A DNA stretch of 14,723 nucleotides, taken from assembly GCA_025453925.1 (NCBI GenBank), contig JALOPK010000043.1, forward strand, positions 1 to 14,723. Reading direction: 5' to 3'. Under the pieces are notes generated by a model, which did not search any database, was not told the origin of the DNA, and saw only the letters and a program-made list of their open reading frames with translations. A program made the translations under genes and the position numbers. Positions 6,660-14,111 of this stretch are shown one piece after another (within the stretch, counting starts at the first letter, position 1; the number at the start of each line of letters is the position of its first letter). This stretch comes from Candidatus Eiseniibacteriota bacterium. GTDB lineage: Bacteria > JAFGKV01.

Positions 6660-8628
6660 GGCCTCTGCCCCGCTTGGGCTGGCCGCCTCGCTGGAGGCCC
6701 ATGGGTGCGACCCTGGTTGCCTCGCGCCTGAACAGCCGCTCCTTTTCCTTGCGCTCCGCCTCTGCCGGGAAGTACGCCACCTGCTGCCGGGAGAAGACCG
6801 CGACATAGTCGAACGCCACAGCCTTCATCCGCCACGGGGTACCGTCAGGCGCGGTCGATGGCCGGTGGGTCGCGAAGTGAAAATCGATGCGCCCGCGTTG
6901 CCCTGGAAGGAACTCGGGCGGCTCGAACACCGCCAGGTAGTGTCTCCAGCCACCAGCCATCTCGATCTGGGCTTTCCGCCGTTTGTTCAGATCGATGGTG
7001 ACCTTCTGAGGCAGCGTGAACGATGCGGCCCGGAACACCACTGCCGAGGCAGGCCGGTTGTTCTCCAGCGGGAAGTTCAGTTTGGCGTGGGCGGCGAGGG
7101 CCCAGGAGAATGTGAAGGGCTGTCGCGGGTTGTCGGATTCCTCCGACCGGGAGTCGATGTTGTCGACGTAGTAGGGAAGAGCTTCCGGGGTTCCGATGTC
7201 CAGGCCTCCGGTCTTGACAAGACGGGAAAGGCGAATCTGTGGGGCGGCGCTGCCGGGGGCGTGCGAGCCCTCGCATAGCCACAGGGTGGAGACCTTCTCC
7301 ATATTGGGGCCTGCATCGTAACGCGAAAGCCAGTTCTCGCCACGGACCAGGTGCGCCCAAGGTTTCTTGGTCGCTGCCCAGGCCATGAAGACCTTGGCGT
7401 CTTCAGGGGAGACGAGGACGATGTCGCTGTCACGGATCTTTCCGTCCAGGTGGGCTGCGGCCTCCTCCCAGATGGCCGCCTGGATCCGCGCCGACCCTGC
7501 CGGCGGCCTCCAGCCGATCCCGGCGAGGACTGCGCCGAAGGCCAGCGTGAGGGCGAATTCCGGCACGCGCGGCGCGCTCGCTGAGTGGGGAATCAGCCGT
7601 GCGATGCCAAGTCCCGCCAGCAGGAGAAACACCGTCAGCAGCGCGGCCGCGCCGCCTGCGGAGACGGTGGTCACGGTAGTGCGGTGAAAGGCGAACAGAC
7701 CGGGCACGAAGAGAAGAGACAGCACGATCAGGAAGAAGGACGGCAAGAGGCATTTCGTGCTGAGTAGCACCCGCCCGCTGCTCAGGGAGACGCGCTCGGT
7801 TCGAAGCCCGAGGATCGCGCCAACGACCGCCGCCGCGCCCAGCGGGACGAAACCGATGATGCTGCCGGAGCCGTGATTCCGGAGAACGGTATCATAGAAC
7901 CCGGCAGCCGTGACGGGAACGGGGGAAATCGGCATCCGCGCATGGCGGCCCAGCAGGACCAGCCATGGAAGGTAGCACAGGCCGGCCAGGCCCATGGCGA
8001 CCAGGGCCTCCCCCACGGGTGGGCGGCCGGGTTCCCGCGCCCTGCGGAGCTTTCCCTGCCAGAGCAGCACGGCGCCGAAGGCACACCAGAGCAGGAGGTA
8101 CATGAACACCCCGTAGGCGTGCCAGTAGAGCATGAAGACCAACGCTCCAAGGAGAATTGCCCAGGGCAGTTTCCCCTGACGTTTCCACCCCGAGAGGAAT
8201 GCGTCGACGGCAAGGATCGTCGCGAGGAGAAAGCCGCTGTCCGGGCCGAAAGTGCGGGCGATTCCGGACGCTGCCGGTGAGCAGGCATAGAGGGTCGCCG
8301 CGCTCATTCCTGCCGCTCGGGAGAAGTGCCGGGTGCCTACTCGCGTGATCAAGACGATGATGGCCAGCCCACACATGATGGAGGGGAGTCGGAGCAGCCA
8401 AGGCTCTCTCGTGACCCGTGCCCATAGTCCTGCGGAGAGCCAGAAAGGAGAGGGATGGGGCATCACGGACCCGGTCTTGAGCGACGCGGCCAGCTCGCCA
8501 CTCCCCAGGAGGCCGCCCGACAGCGACATGATCTCCCCGTCCGACAGACGATTGGCGCCGGGAACCAGGACAATGAGGACCAGGTGGATCGCCAACAGGA
8601 CTGCCGTGAACACGTGGAATCGTGTCAT
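6619..8628 (-). CDS. GT-C / PMT-type (ArnT-like) membrane glycosyltransferase
   Basis: A 669-residue integral membrane protein. Members of this superfamily move sugars from polyprenyl-phosphate donors to acceptors on the periplasmic side. Start ATG 8628 is fixed by CCGGAGG five bases upstream; the frame extends to 8745 but without a site as good. About ten to twelve hydrophobic segments lie between residues 3 and 373. The first outer loop holds SDGE (29-32), the usual place for the catalytic Asp/Glu of GT-C enzymes, followed by RLPSIMCGLAIIVLITRVG and AGMSAATLYACSPAASGIAR, typical of PMT_2-like proteins. Residues about 375-620 are soluble; the part near 525-612 (LPQKVTIDLNKRRK, PGQRGRIDFHF) reads as a beta-sandwich, possibly carbohydrate-binding. 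The tail from 625 is Lys/Arg-rich and low-complexity. Donor and acceptor are unknown. The gene stands alone between recG and the divergent heat-shock operon. Confidence 0.85.
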   Translation of the reverse strand: MTRFHVFTAVLLAIHLVLIVLVPGANRLSDGEIMSLSGGLLGSGELAASLKTGSVMPHPSPFWLSAGLWARVTREPWLLRLPSIMCGLAIIVLITRVGTRHFSRAAGMSAATLYACSPAASGIARTFGPDSGFLLATILAVDAFLSGWKRQGKLPWAILLGALVFMLYWHAYGVFMYLLLWCAFGAVLLWQGKLRRAREPGRPPVGEALVAMGLAGLCYLPWLVLLGRHARMPISPVPVTAAGFYDTVLRNHGSGSIIGFVPLGAAAVVGAILGLRTERVSLSSGRVLLSTKCLLPSFFLIVLSLLFVPGLFAFHRTTVTTVSAGGAAALLTVFLLLAGLGIARLIPHSASAPRVPEFALTLAFGAVLAGIGWRPPAGSARIQAAIWEEAAAHLDGKIRDSDIVLVSPEDAKVFMAWAATKKPWAHLVRGENWLSRYDAGPNMEKVSTLWLCEGSHAPGSAAPQIRLSRLVKTGGLDIGTPEALPYYVDNIDSRSEESDNPRQPFTFSWALAAHAKLNFPLENNRPASAVVFRAASFTLPQKVTIDLNKRRKAQIEMAGGWRHYLAVFEPPEFLPGQRGRIDFHFATHRPSTAPDGTPWRMKAVAFDYVAVFSRQQVAYFPAEAERKEKERLFRREATRVAPMGLQRGGQPKRGRGLSRPPGQGRPQNP

Positions 8629-8633
8629 CCCAA

Positions 8634-8640
8634 CCTCCGG
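8634..8640 (-). promoter_or_regulatory. Ribosome binding site of the glycosyltransferase gene
   Basis: On the minus strand CCGGAGG is followed by TTGGG and then ATG 8628, a five-base spacing from GGAGG. It sets the start 39 codons inside the longest open frame. Confidence 0.8.
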
Positions 8641-8808
8641 GGCTTCGGACGTGTACCAAGACCGCGGTTCGAGATCGCCGCGTCCCGACGCGCAATGTGC
8701 ATTCTGGGTGAGAAACTTGTCGGCAGTCGGCCGTCGCGGCATCACGGTCTTCTCGCCGGACGGCGGATTCCGATCGGCGCCTTGCCGCAGCGGATGGCTG
8801 CACAGCCT

Positions 8809-8836
8809 TCATCGGGATGCAAAGGCATCCCGATGA
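8809..8836. repeat. Perfect 12-bp inverted repeat with 4-base loop
   Basis: TCATCGGGATGC, loop AAAG, GCATCCCGATGA: every base of the twelve-base arms pairs. There is no T-run on either side, so it does not look like a standard intrinsic terminator. It sits about 180 nt upstream of the glycosyltransferase start and 390 nt before the hrcA promoter. It could be an RNA stem in the glycosyltransferase 5' leader or a protein-binding site. Confidence 0.85.
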
Positions 8837-9010
8837 TCCCGGCGTGACGCCGCATGACCGGCCCCGCACGTCGGCGCAACTACTGCGCGGGCTCGTGGAC
8901 GATCGAGGCTGTTTTGGCCGGAAGCGAGTGCCCATCTTCGGATACCCGTTCCCACCTGTCAAGCCCCATTGCATGCGTGCGCCAGCCGGGTCGCCGCAAG
9001 GTCCGATAGG

Positions 9011-9060
9011 AGCCTCCACCGTGGGGCAGTCCTCGCCCATGGCAGTCCCCGTCGGAGGCT
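9011..9060. repeat. Imperfect GC-rich inverted repeat
   Basis: AGCCTCC (9011-9017) pairs with GGAGGCT (9054-9060), and inside it GGGG (9023-9026) can pair with CCCC (9047-9050) across an internal loop. A second small stem, CCCC-GCCCAT-GGGG, lies at 9087-9100, and CGCCCATGG occurs twice (9034-9042, 9090-9098). In GC-rich DNA such repeats can be chance. Confidence 0.45.
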
Positions 9061-9186
9061 GAGGTCCGCGTCGCGGGTTGCCGTCACCCCGCCCATGGGG
9101 CTGATGCCTGGACGGTGGCGGGCCACACGTGATTGATGGACGGCGTCCCACCACGTGGCAGGATCCACCCTTGTGAGGTCCGACGG

Positions 9187-9216
9187 TTGACCTGCAGGTA
9201 TGAAGGATGCTATATT
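9187..9216 (+). promoter_or_regulatory. Sigma-70-type extended -10 promoter of the hrcA operon
   Basis: TTGACC (9187-9192, five of six consensus bases), an 18-base spacer, then TATATT (9211-9216, five of six) preceded directly by TGC, an extended -10 element. The predicted transcription start is near 9223, giving a leader of about 36 nt before hrcA ATG 9259. This is the clearest promoter in the window and stands out against the GC-rich background. Confidence 0.8.
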
Positions 9217-9218
9217 GA

Positions 9219-9232
9219 TATGATGCATCATA
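9219..9232. promoter_or_regulatory. Candidate operator: perfect 14-bp palindrome over the transcription start
   Basis: TATGATGCATCATA is perfectly self-complementary and begins two bases after the -10 box, so it covers the predicted +1 of the hrcA operon. Outer TTG (9215-9217) and CAA (9235-9237) extend it imperfectly. It does not match the canonical CIRCE (TTAGCACTC-N9-GAGTGCTAA). The position suits a repressor, either HrcA with a divergent site or another heat-shock regulator; this is inference. Confidence 0.55.
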
Positions 9233-9258
9233 CGCAAAGAGAGGTAACTCCGTCAGCT

Positions 9259-10302
9259 ATGGCAACTCACCGAATCGACCCCCGCCACGAAGCGGTCCTT
9301 GAAGTCGTGGTTGAGCACCACGTGATGACCGCGCAGCCCGTCAGCTCGGCAACGGTTGCGCGGCGGTCATCCTTGCGGCTTAGCCCCGCGACGCTGCGCA
9401 ACATAATGGCGGAGCTGGAGGAGCAGGGCTTCCTTCAACAGCCGCACACGTCGGGCGGCAGGATCCCCACCGATCGGGGCTACCGGCTGTACGTGGACGA
9501 TCTCATGCGCGTCAGAGGGCTCACTACCGGGGAGAAACGCCTCATCCTGACCGAGATCCGCAATGCCTGCCGCGACGTCGAGGATGTCCTCAGGGCAGCC
9601 TGTAATGTTCTCTCGAGAATCTGGGGGCAACTGGCGTTGGCGCTGGGGCCTTCGGCCACTGAAGGGGTTCTCCGGAGGATCGACCTCATCCCCGTGTCAT
9701 CAGAACGGGTTCTGGTGGTGCTCTCGGTGGCATCTGGAGTCATCAAGACAGTCTTGGTGGAGGCCGTCCAGTCGGTGGATCCCGGCAAGCTGGAAGCCGT
9801 CGCGCGGCTCCTCAACGAGCGTCTCTCCGGTGTTCCCCTTTCCGAGGCGCTCTCCATCATCAGTTCGGAGCCGCACGCCTTCAGCAGTGGTGATGCCGCG
9901 GTCCGGCAGGTACTGGTGCGGCTGGCCGACCGAGGCTCAGTGTCCAAGCTGGGAGGTGACCTGTTTCTCGATGGAACGACCCGTCTTCTGTCCCAGCCTG
10001 AGTTCGAGTCAAGGGGCATGGTGGGTAGGTTTCTTCAGATCGTCGAGGCCCGGGAACCGATCGTCCGGGAGCTGGCCCTTCTCCGCCATCAGACGATGCC
10101 GATGGTGGTCATCGGCAGAGAGAACGCGGTGAACGAGCTTCAGGAGTGCAGCATGGTTGCCGCCGGGTACCGCGTTGGCAAGGCATCCGGAGCCGTCGGC
10201 ATCTTGGGGCCGATTCGGATGCCCTACTCGACCCTTCTCCCCGCCGTTCAGTTCGTGGCTTGCGCCGTCAGCGACCTTTTCTCACAGCAGGGGCGAGCAT
10301 GA
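9259..10302 (+). CDS. hrcA: Heat-inducible transcription repressor HrcA
   Basis: HrcA represses class I heat-shock operons and normally depends on GroEL for activity. The protein is 347 residues, standard for the family. The N-terminal winged helix is clear: RHEAVLEVVVEHHVMTAQPVSS (9-30), LSPATLRNIMAELEEQGFL (41-59) and HTSGGRIPTDRGYRLYVD (63-80), where most relatives have SAGR. The rest matches the dimerisation and inserted domains, ending in a GPIRMPYSTLLPAVQFV region typical of HrcA. ATG 9259 was chosen because the predicted transcript starts near 9223, inside any longer frame. AAAGAGAGG at 9236-9244 is the likely ribosome site, though its 14-base spacing is long. It is the first gene of the hrcA-grpE-dnaK-dnaJ operon, so autoregulation is expected. 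No canonical CIRCE is visible upstream. Confidence 0.96.
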   Translation: MATHRIDPRHEAVLEVVVEHHVMTAQPVSSATVARRSSLRLSPATLRNIMAELEEQGFLQQPHTSGGRIPTDRGYRLYVDDLMRVRGLTTGEKRLILTEIRNACRDVEDVLRAACNVLSRIWGQLALALGPSATEGVLRRIDLIPVSSERVLVVLSVASGVIKTVLVEAVQSVDPGKLEAVARLLNERLSGVPLSEALSIISSEPHAFSSGDAAVRQVLVRLADRGSVSKLGGDLFLDGTTRLLSQPEFESRGMVGRFLQIVEAREPIVRELALLRHQTMPMVVIGRENAVNELQECSMVAAGYRVGKASGAVGILGPIRMPYSTLLPAVQFVACAVSDLFSQQGRA

Positions 10303-10358
10303 CGAACCCCACCTCCCATGGTGCACCCTCACCGCGTGAACTGTTCTGGCGATGGTGA
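10299..10358 (+). CDS. Possible 19-residue coupling ORF between hrcA and grpE
   Basis: ATG 10299 overlaps the hrcA stop as ATGA and is preceded by AGGGG with five-base spacing, a good ribosome site. The frame encodes MTNPTSHGAPSPRELFWRW and stops at TGA 10356-10358, whose last base starts the grpE ATG (TGATG). A ribosome could therefore pass from hrcA through this short frame into grpE, which has no good ribosome site of its own at that ATG. Whether the peptide matters is unknown; the geometry could be chance, and a later grpE start (GTG 10406) would weaken the case. Confidence 0.4.
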   Translation: MTNPTSHGAPSPRELFWRW

Positions 10359-10972
10359 TGCATACTGAGGATACGCCTGTGGCCGGTCCCGAGGAGATGA
10401 CCACGGTGACCGCGGACTTCAAGCCGAGGACTGGGAAGCGGGGCAGACTCAAGGCCTTGTCTGCGGAGGTCGAGCGTCTGAGGGAAGAGGAGGAGGCGTG
10501 GCGGCGCGCCAGGGAAGAGTTCATGGAGCGGATCGCGGGGCTGGAGGACGAGAAGCTTCGGCTCCTCGCTGAGATGGACAATGTGCGCAAGCGCGCGCAG
10601 CGGCGTTTGGAAGAGGATCGCTGGGCGCTCACCGCCGAGGTCTCACGGCCTTTGCTCGATGTGGCGGACAACTTGGAACGTGCCATTTCCGCAGGTGCAG
10701 AGGGTGGCGTCCAGGCTGCCACGCTGGACGGTATCCGCATGGTTCACACGCAGCTCATGGACGTGCTCGGCCGCTACGGGGTGGAGCCCATCCAGGCGGT
10801 GGGGCTACCGTTCGACTTCAACGTACATGAGGCGATCGCCCATGCGCCCTCCAGCTCCGCGCGTGACAATGAGGTCGCCATCGAGGTGGCCAGGGGCTAT
10901 CTCCTGAAAGGGAAACTCCTTCGTCCGAGCAAGGTCATCGTCGCGCGCGCGGGCCGCGAGAGCGAGTCCTGA
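10358..10972 (+). CDS. grpE: Nucleotide exchange factor GrpE
   Basis: GrpE releases ADP from DnaK and acts as a thermosensor in the Hsp70 cycle. With ATG 10358 the protein is 204 residues, usual for the family. About residues 31-95 form a charged coiled coil (AEVERLREEEEAWRR through EMDNVRKRAQRR), followed by the four-helix dimer region (LLDVADNLERAI). The C-terminal beta domain carries the GrpE signature FDFNVHEAIAHAP and VARGYLLKGKLLRPSKVIVA (152-197). Start choice is uncertain: ATG 10352 is also in frame, ATG 10358 overlaps the stop of the preceding 19-codon ORF, and GTG 10406 has GAGGAG nine bases upstream and would remove 16 disordered residues. It lies between hrcA and dnaK in the standard order. 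Confidence 0.95.
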   Translation: MHTEDTPVAGPEEMTTVTADFKPRTGKRGRLKALSAEVERLREEEEAWRRAREEFMERIAGLEDEKLRLLAEMDNVRKRAQRRLEEDRWALTAEVSRPLLDVADNLERAISAGAEGGVQAATLDGIRMVHTQLMDVLGRYGVEPIQAVGLPFDFNVHEAIAHAPSSSARDNEVAIEVARGYLLKGKLLRPSKVIVARAGRESES

Positions 10973-11006
10973 ATGCGTCCCGTGTGGTGGCTCCGGGCAC
11001 TCTCGG

Positions 11007-11028
11007 TCAGGTCCGTTTCCGGGCCTGA
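11007..11028 (+). other. Intercistronic hairpin between grpE and dnaK
   Basis: TCAGGTCCG, loop TTTC, CGGGCCTGA forms a nine-pair stem with one G-U pair. It ends four bases before the dnaK ribosome site (AAGGGGG, 11032-11038). No T-run follows, so it is not a standard terminator. It may protect or process the mRNA so that dnaK is expressed above grpE; that role is inference. Confidence 0.55.
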
Positions 11029-11048
11029 GACAAGGGGGTTAGCGATTC

Positions 11049-12917
11049 ATGGGTAGGGTGGTAGGGATCGATCTCGGCACTACCAACAGCTGCGTGGCGT
11101 TCGCCGAAGGCGGAAACGCGGTGATCGTCCCCAGTGCCGAAGGCGGCAGGGTGACGCCGTCCATCGTCGGCTTCACGCCCGACGGCGAGTTGCTGGTGGG
11201 CGAAGTCGCCAAGCGGCAGATGGTCACCAATCCCCTGACCACGGTCAGCAGTATCAAGCGTTTCATGGGGAGGCGTTTCGCCGAGATCACCCGGGAATCG
11301 GAGATGGTGCCGTACCGGGTGGTCGAAGGCAAGAATGGGGACGTGCGGGTCGTGCTGGGGCAGAGGGACCTGAGCCCCCCTCAGATCAGCGCCATGATAC
11401 TGCAAGCGCTCAAGCGGCGGTCGGAGGAGTTCCTCGGCGAGGCGGTCGATCGCGCCGTGATCACCGTGCCGGCCTATTTCAATGATGCACAACGCCAGGC
11501 GACCAAGGACGCCGGGCGTATCGCGGGCCTCGATGTGCTTCGAATCATCAATGAGCCGACCGCGGCGGCGCTGGCATACGGGCTCGAGAGAAAGCGTGAC
11601 CAGCGGATCGCGGTATTCGATCTTGGCGGGGGAACGTTTGATATTTCCATTCTGGAGATGGGGGACGGCTTCTTCGAGGTGAAGGCGACAAACGGGGATA
11701 CGCACCTTGGGGGCGATGATCTCGACCGGCGGCTGGTGGACTGGCTTGCCAAGGAGTTCGAGAAGGAACACGGGATGGATCTCCGCAAGGATCCGACCGC
11801 GTTGCAGCGCCTTCGTGAAGCCGCTGAACGGGCCAAGTGTGAGCTCTCCAACGTGCTGCAGACGACCATCAACCTACCCTTCATCGCGGCGGATCAGGAT
11901 GGGCCGAAGCATCTGCTCTCCATCATGACCCGGACGCTGTTCGAACGTTTGGTCGCCGATCTCGTGGACAGTACGGAAGATCCGTGCCGCCAGGCATTGG
12001 AGGATGCGGGGCTCGCCGCCGAGCAGATCGAGGTGGTCTTGCTGGTGGGGGGCTCGACCCGGATGCCCGCAGTGCGGGAGAAGGCCAGAGCGATCTTCGG
12101 CAGAGAGCCGTTCCAGGGAGTGAATCCAGATGAGGTCGTGGCGGTGGGTGCGGCGATTCAGGCCGGCGTGCTGGACGGGCAGGTGAAGGACGTGTTGCTT
12201 CTCGACGTGACGCCGCTCTCGTTGGGAATAGAGACCGCAGGAGCTGTGTTCACCCGGCTCATCGAACGGAACACGACCATCCCGACCAGGAGAAGCCAGA
12301 TTTTCTCCACGGTTGTCGACAATCAGCCGGCTGTCAGCGTGCATGTCTTGCAGGGCGAACGGCCGATGGCGCAGGACAATCGGACTCTGGCGCGCTTTGA
12401 ACTCGTCGGCATTCCTCCTTCGCCGCGGGGAGTACCCCGCGTCGAGGTCATGTTTGACATAGATGCCAACGGAATCGTGAGTGTCTCGGCCAAGGACCTC
12501 TCGACGCAGAAGGAACAGAAGATCCGGGTTCACTCCTCCAGCGGTTTGACCGAGGAAGAGATCCAGCGGATGATCAGGGATGCCGAGCAGTTCAGGGACG
12601 AGGACACACGGAAGTCCGTCCGTGCGCAATTGAGGAACCAGGCCGACGCGCTCCTGTACGACACCGAGATCGGATTGTCGGAGCACGGCGCGCAGCTCCA
12701 GGATGCGGATCGCCAGCGCCTGCTCGATGCAGTCAGCAGCCTGAGAGGCCATCTTGCGGCGGGGGACGAGGAGAACGTGCGCCTCTCCATGCGGGAGATA
12801 AGTCAGGCCAAGGTTCCACTGGACGAGATCGTGTTTGCCGGCGAGCCCTCGGACGCATCTGCCGACCGGCCTGAGCACCAGGAGGAGCCTGCTCCTGATT
12901 CCTGGTCGTGGCGTTGA
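11049..12917 (+). CDS. dnaK: Molecular chaperone DnaK (Hsp70)
   Basis: DnaK is the ATP-driven chaperone that binds exposed hydrophobic segments and works with DnaJ and GrpE. The protein is 622 residues, slightly short for the family. The nucleotide-binding domain shows GIDLGTTNS (6-14), [13 protein letters not shown] (166-178), [13 protein letters not shown] (188-200, with Thr196 in the position of the autophosphorylated Thr) and [12 protein letters not shown] (331-342). The interdomain linker is DVLLLDVTP (381-389). The substrate domain follows with [31 protein letters not shown] and [15 protein letters not shown], then the helical lid. The last 20 or so residues (ending [11 protein letters not shown]) differ from the acidic DAEFEEV-type tail common in bacterial DnaK. 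ATG 11049 has AAGGGGG ten bases upstream. It lies between grpE and dnaJ as expected. Confidence 0.98.
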   Translation: MGRVVGIDLGTTNSCVAFAEGGNAVIVPSAEGGRVTPSIVGFTPDGELLVGEVAKRQMVTNPLTTVSSIKRFMGRRFAEITRESEMVPYRVVEGKNGDVRVVLGQRDLSPPQISAMILQALKRRSEEFLGEAVDRAVITVPAYFNDAQRQATKDAGRIAGLDVLRIINEPTAAALAYGLERKRDQRIAVFDLGGGTFDISILEMGDGFFEVKATNGDTHLGGDDLDRRLVDWLAKEFEKEHGMDLRKDPTALQRLREAAERAKCELSNVLQTTINLPFIAADQDGPKHLLSIMTRTLFERLVADLVDSTEDPCRQALEDAGLAAEQIEVVLLVGGSTRMPAVREKARAIFGREPFQGVNPDEVVAVGAAIQAGVLDGQVKDVLLLDVTPLSLGIETAGAVFTRLIERNTTIPTRRSQIFSTVVDNQPAVSVHVLQGERPMAQDNRTLARFELVGIPPSPRGVPRVEVMFDIDANGIVSVSAKDLSTQKEQKIRVHSSSGLTEEEIQRMIRDAEQFRDEDTRKSVRAQLRNQADALLYDTEIGLSEHGAQLQDADRQRLLDAVSSLRGHLAAGDEENVRLSMREISQAKVPLDEIVFAGEPSDASADRPEHQEEPAPDSWSWR

Positions 12918-12965
12918 CTCCGCGGGGACTTCTCGGCCCTCCCCGAAGTTGAACGTGGAGGATAG

Positions 12966-14111
12966 GTGGCCAGCAAACGAGACTACTACGAGGTCTTGGG
13001 GGTCGAAAGGGGTGCCTCCGATGACGAGATCAAGAAGGCGTACCGTAAGCTCGCCTTGAAACATCACCCGGATAGGAACCCCGGGAACAAGGATGCCGAG
13101 GAGAAGTTCAAGGAGGTCGTCGAGGCCTACGAAGTACTTAAGGATTCGGACAAGCGCGCGCGATACGACCGGTTCGGCCATGAGGGCGTTCGCGGAAGCA
13201 CTGCGGGGTCCGGGGGATTCGGCGGATTTGACCTCTCCGACGCCCTGCGCTCGTTTCTGAGGGATTTCGGGGGCGGATTCGGCTTCGGCGATCTGTTCGG
13301 CGAGGAGGAGCGGGAGGCCCCGGGCCCGAGGCGCGGAAAGGACCTCCAGATCCGGCTGCCCCTCACCCTCCAGGAGATCGCGACCGGCGTGGAGAAGACC
13401 CTTCGGATCGCGCGGGAGGAGGTGTGTGAAGCGTGTCAGGGCTCCGGCGCGAGCCCCGGCACGAGCCAGACACCCTGCGGGACGTGCAAGGGGAGCGGCC
13501 GGGTGAAGCGGGTCGCGTCATCGCTGTTCGGGCAGATGGTGCGCGTCGAGCCGTGTCCTGTGTGCCACGGCGAGGGGAGCGTGATCGCGCACCCGTGCGC
13601 GACATGCGGTGGTGCCGGTACGCAGGAAGGCAAGTCGACCGTGTCGGTGAGGATCCCCGCCGGCGTCGCCATGGGCAACTACCTCACGCTCCGGGGTCAG
13701 GGGCATGCCGGAGCCAAGGGGGGAGGCCGCGGTGATGCGTATGTGCTGGTCGTGGAGAAGGAGGATCCACTGTTCGAGCGTCAGGGCGATGACGTGTTGT
13801 GCCGGCTGGCCGTGAGCTTCGCTACCGCGGTTCTGGGTGGAGAAGTCGAGGTGCCCACTCTCACCGGACGGGTGAAGGTGCGAATTCCAGCGGGCACCCC
13901 GTCAGGGAAGGTGTTCCGGATGAAGGGGAAGGGTCTCCCCCATCTCAACGGCTCGCGACGGGGCGATCTGCACGTGCAGATAGTGGTCTGGGTTCCCGAG
14001 CGGTTGAACCGCGACCAGACGGCCCGACTGTCGGAGTTGTCAAAGTCAGGCGGTCTGGAGCCGCCAACCGAACTCATGGCTCGGCGGCAGGTGTCCCGAG
14101 ACGAACTGTGA
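12966..14111 (+). CDS. dnaJ: Co-chaperone DnaJ (Hsp40, type I)
   Basis: DnaJ delivers substrates to DnaK and stimulates its ATPase. The 381-residue protein has the full type I layout: J domain (about 5-70) with HPD at 34-36, Gly/Phe-rich linker (about 76-112), then four CxxCxGxG-type zinc repeats (CEACQGSG at 154, CGTCKGSG at 171, CPVCHGEG at 197, CATCGGAG at 211). The two C-terminal beta domains include [18 protein letters not shown] and [18 protein letters not shown]. The start is GTG 12966 with GGAGG four bases upstream; no in-frame ATG fits better. The gap from dnaK is 48 bp. The stop overlaps the rsmE start as GTGA. All functional residues I can check are present. Confidence 0.98.
   Translation: MASKRDYYEVLGVERGASDDEIKKAYRKLALKHHPDRNPGNKDAEEKFKEVVEAYEVLKDSDKRARYDRFGHEGVRGSTAGSGGFGGFDLSDALRSFLRDFGGGFGFGDLFGEEEREAPGPRRGKDLQIRLPLTLQEIATGVEKTLRIAREEVCEACQGSGASPGTSQTPCGTCKGSGRVKRVASSLFGQMVRVEPCPVCHGEGSVIAHPCATCGGAGTQEGKSTVSVRIPAGVAMGNYLTLRGQGHAGAKGGGRGDAYVLVVEKEDPLFERQGDDVLCRLAVSFATAVLGGEVEVPTLTGRVKVRIPAGTPSGKVFRMKGKGLPHLNGSRRGDLHVQIVVWVPERLNRDQTARLSELSKSGGLEPPTELMARRQVSRDEL

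Larger units (their letters stand above)
8629..9186. other. Gene-free intergenic stretch between divergent genes
   Basis: Between the glycosyltransferase start and the hrcA promoter I see no convincing gene. Open frames here are extensions or shadows of neighbours, with proline/arginine-rich, low-plausibility products. The stretch holds a perfect 12-bp hairpin (8809-8836) and a cluster of GC-rich inverted repeats around 9011-9160. The minus-strand promoter of the glycosyltransferase must lie here, but no clear -35/-10 pair stands out. Its length is large compared with the tightly packed genes on both sides. Confidence 0.6.

Noticed and set aside
5376-6806. 476-codon minus-strand frame antisense to recG
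   Set aside because: Shadow of a well-supported helicase gene in high-GC DNA; no protein-like features.
8660-8685. GGTTCGAGATC resembling a tRNA T-loop
   Set aside because: The flanking bases give a ten-base loop rather than seven, and there is no acceptor stem or anticodon arm nearby.
9097-9150. GGGGCTGATGCCTGGACGG looks like the 5' end of tmRNA
   Set aside because: The match breaks down after the first bases, no tag reading frame or tRNA-like 3' half follows, and the hrcA promoter begins within 100 bases.
7892-9154. 420-codon minus-strand open frame spanning the intergenic region
   Set aside because: It is in another frame of the glycosyltransferase gene, with Arg/Pro/Gly-rich composition and no recognisable domain.
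9133-9258. N-terminal extension of HrcA to ATG 9133, or starts at 9220/9223
   Set aside because: The strong promoter at 9187-9216 puts the transcript start near 9223, so 9133 and 9220 are excluded and 9223 would be at the extreme end; HrcA length fits ATG 9259.
10996-11028. GCACTC half-site resembling half of a CIRCE element before dnaK
   Set aside because: No matching GAGTGC arm lies nine bases downstream. GAGTGC near 8926 and 10143 also lack partners.
12922-12944. Six-base inverted repeat CGGGGA/TCCCCG between dnaK and dnaJ
   Set aside because: Short arms with a loop of about 11 bases and no T-run; expected by chance in GC-rich sequence, and not a terminator because dnaJ follows closely.
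11874-13181. 435-codon minus-strand frame antisense to dnaK and dnaJ
   Set aside because: Such antisense frames opposite dnaK are a known artefact of its codon pattern in GC-rich genomes; no domain is visible.
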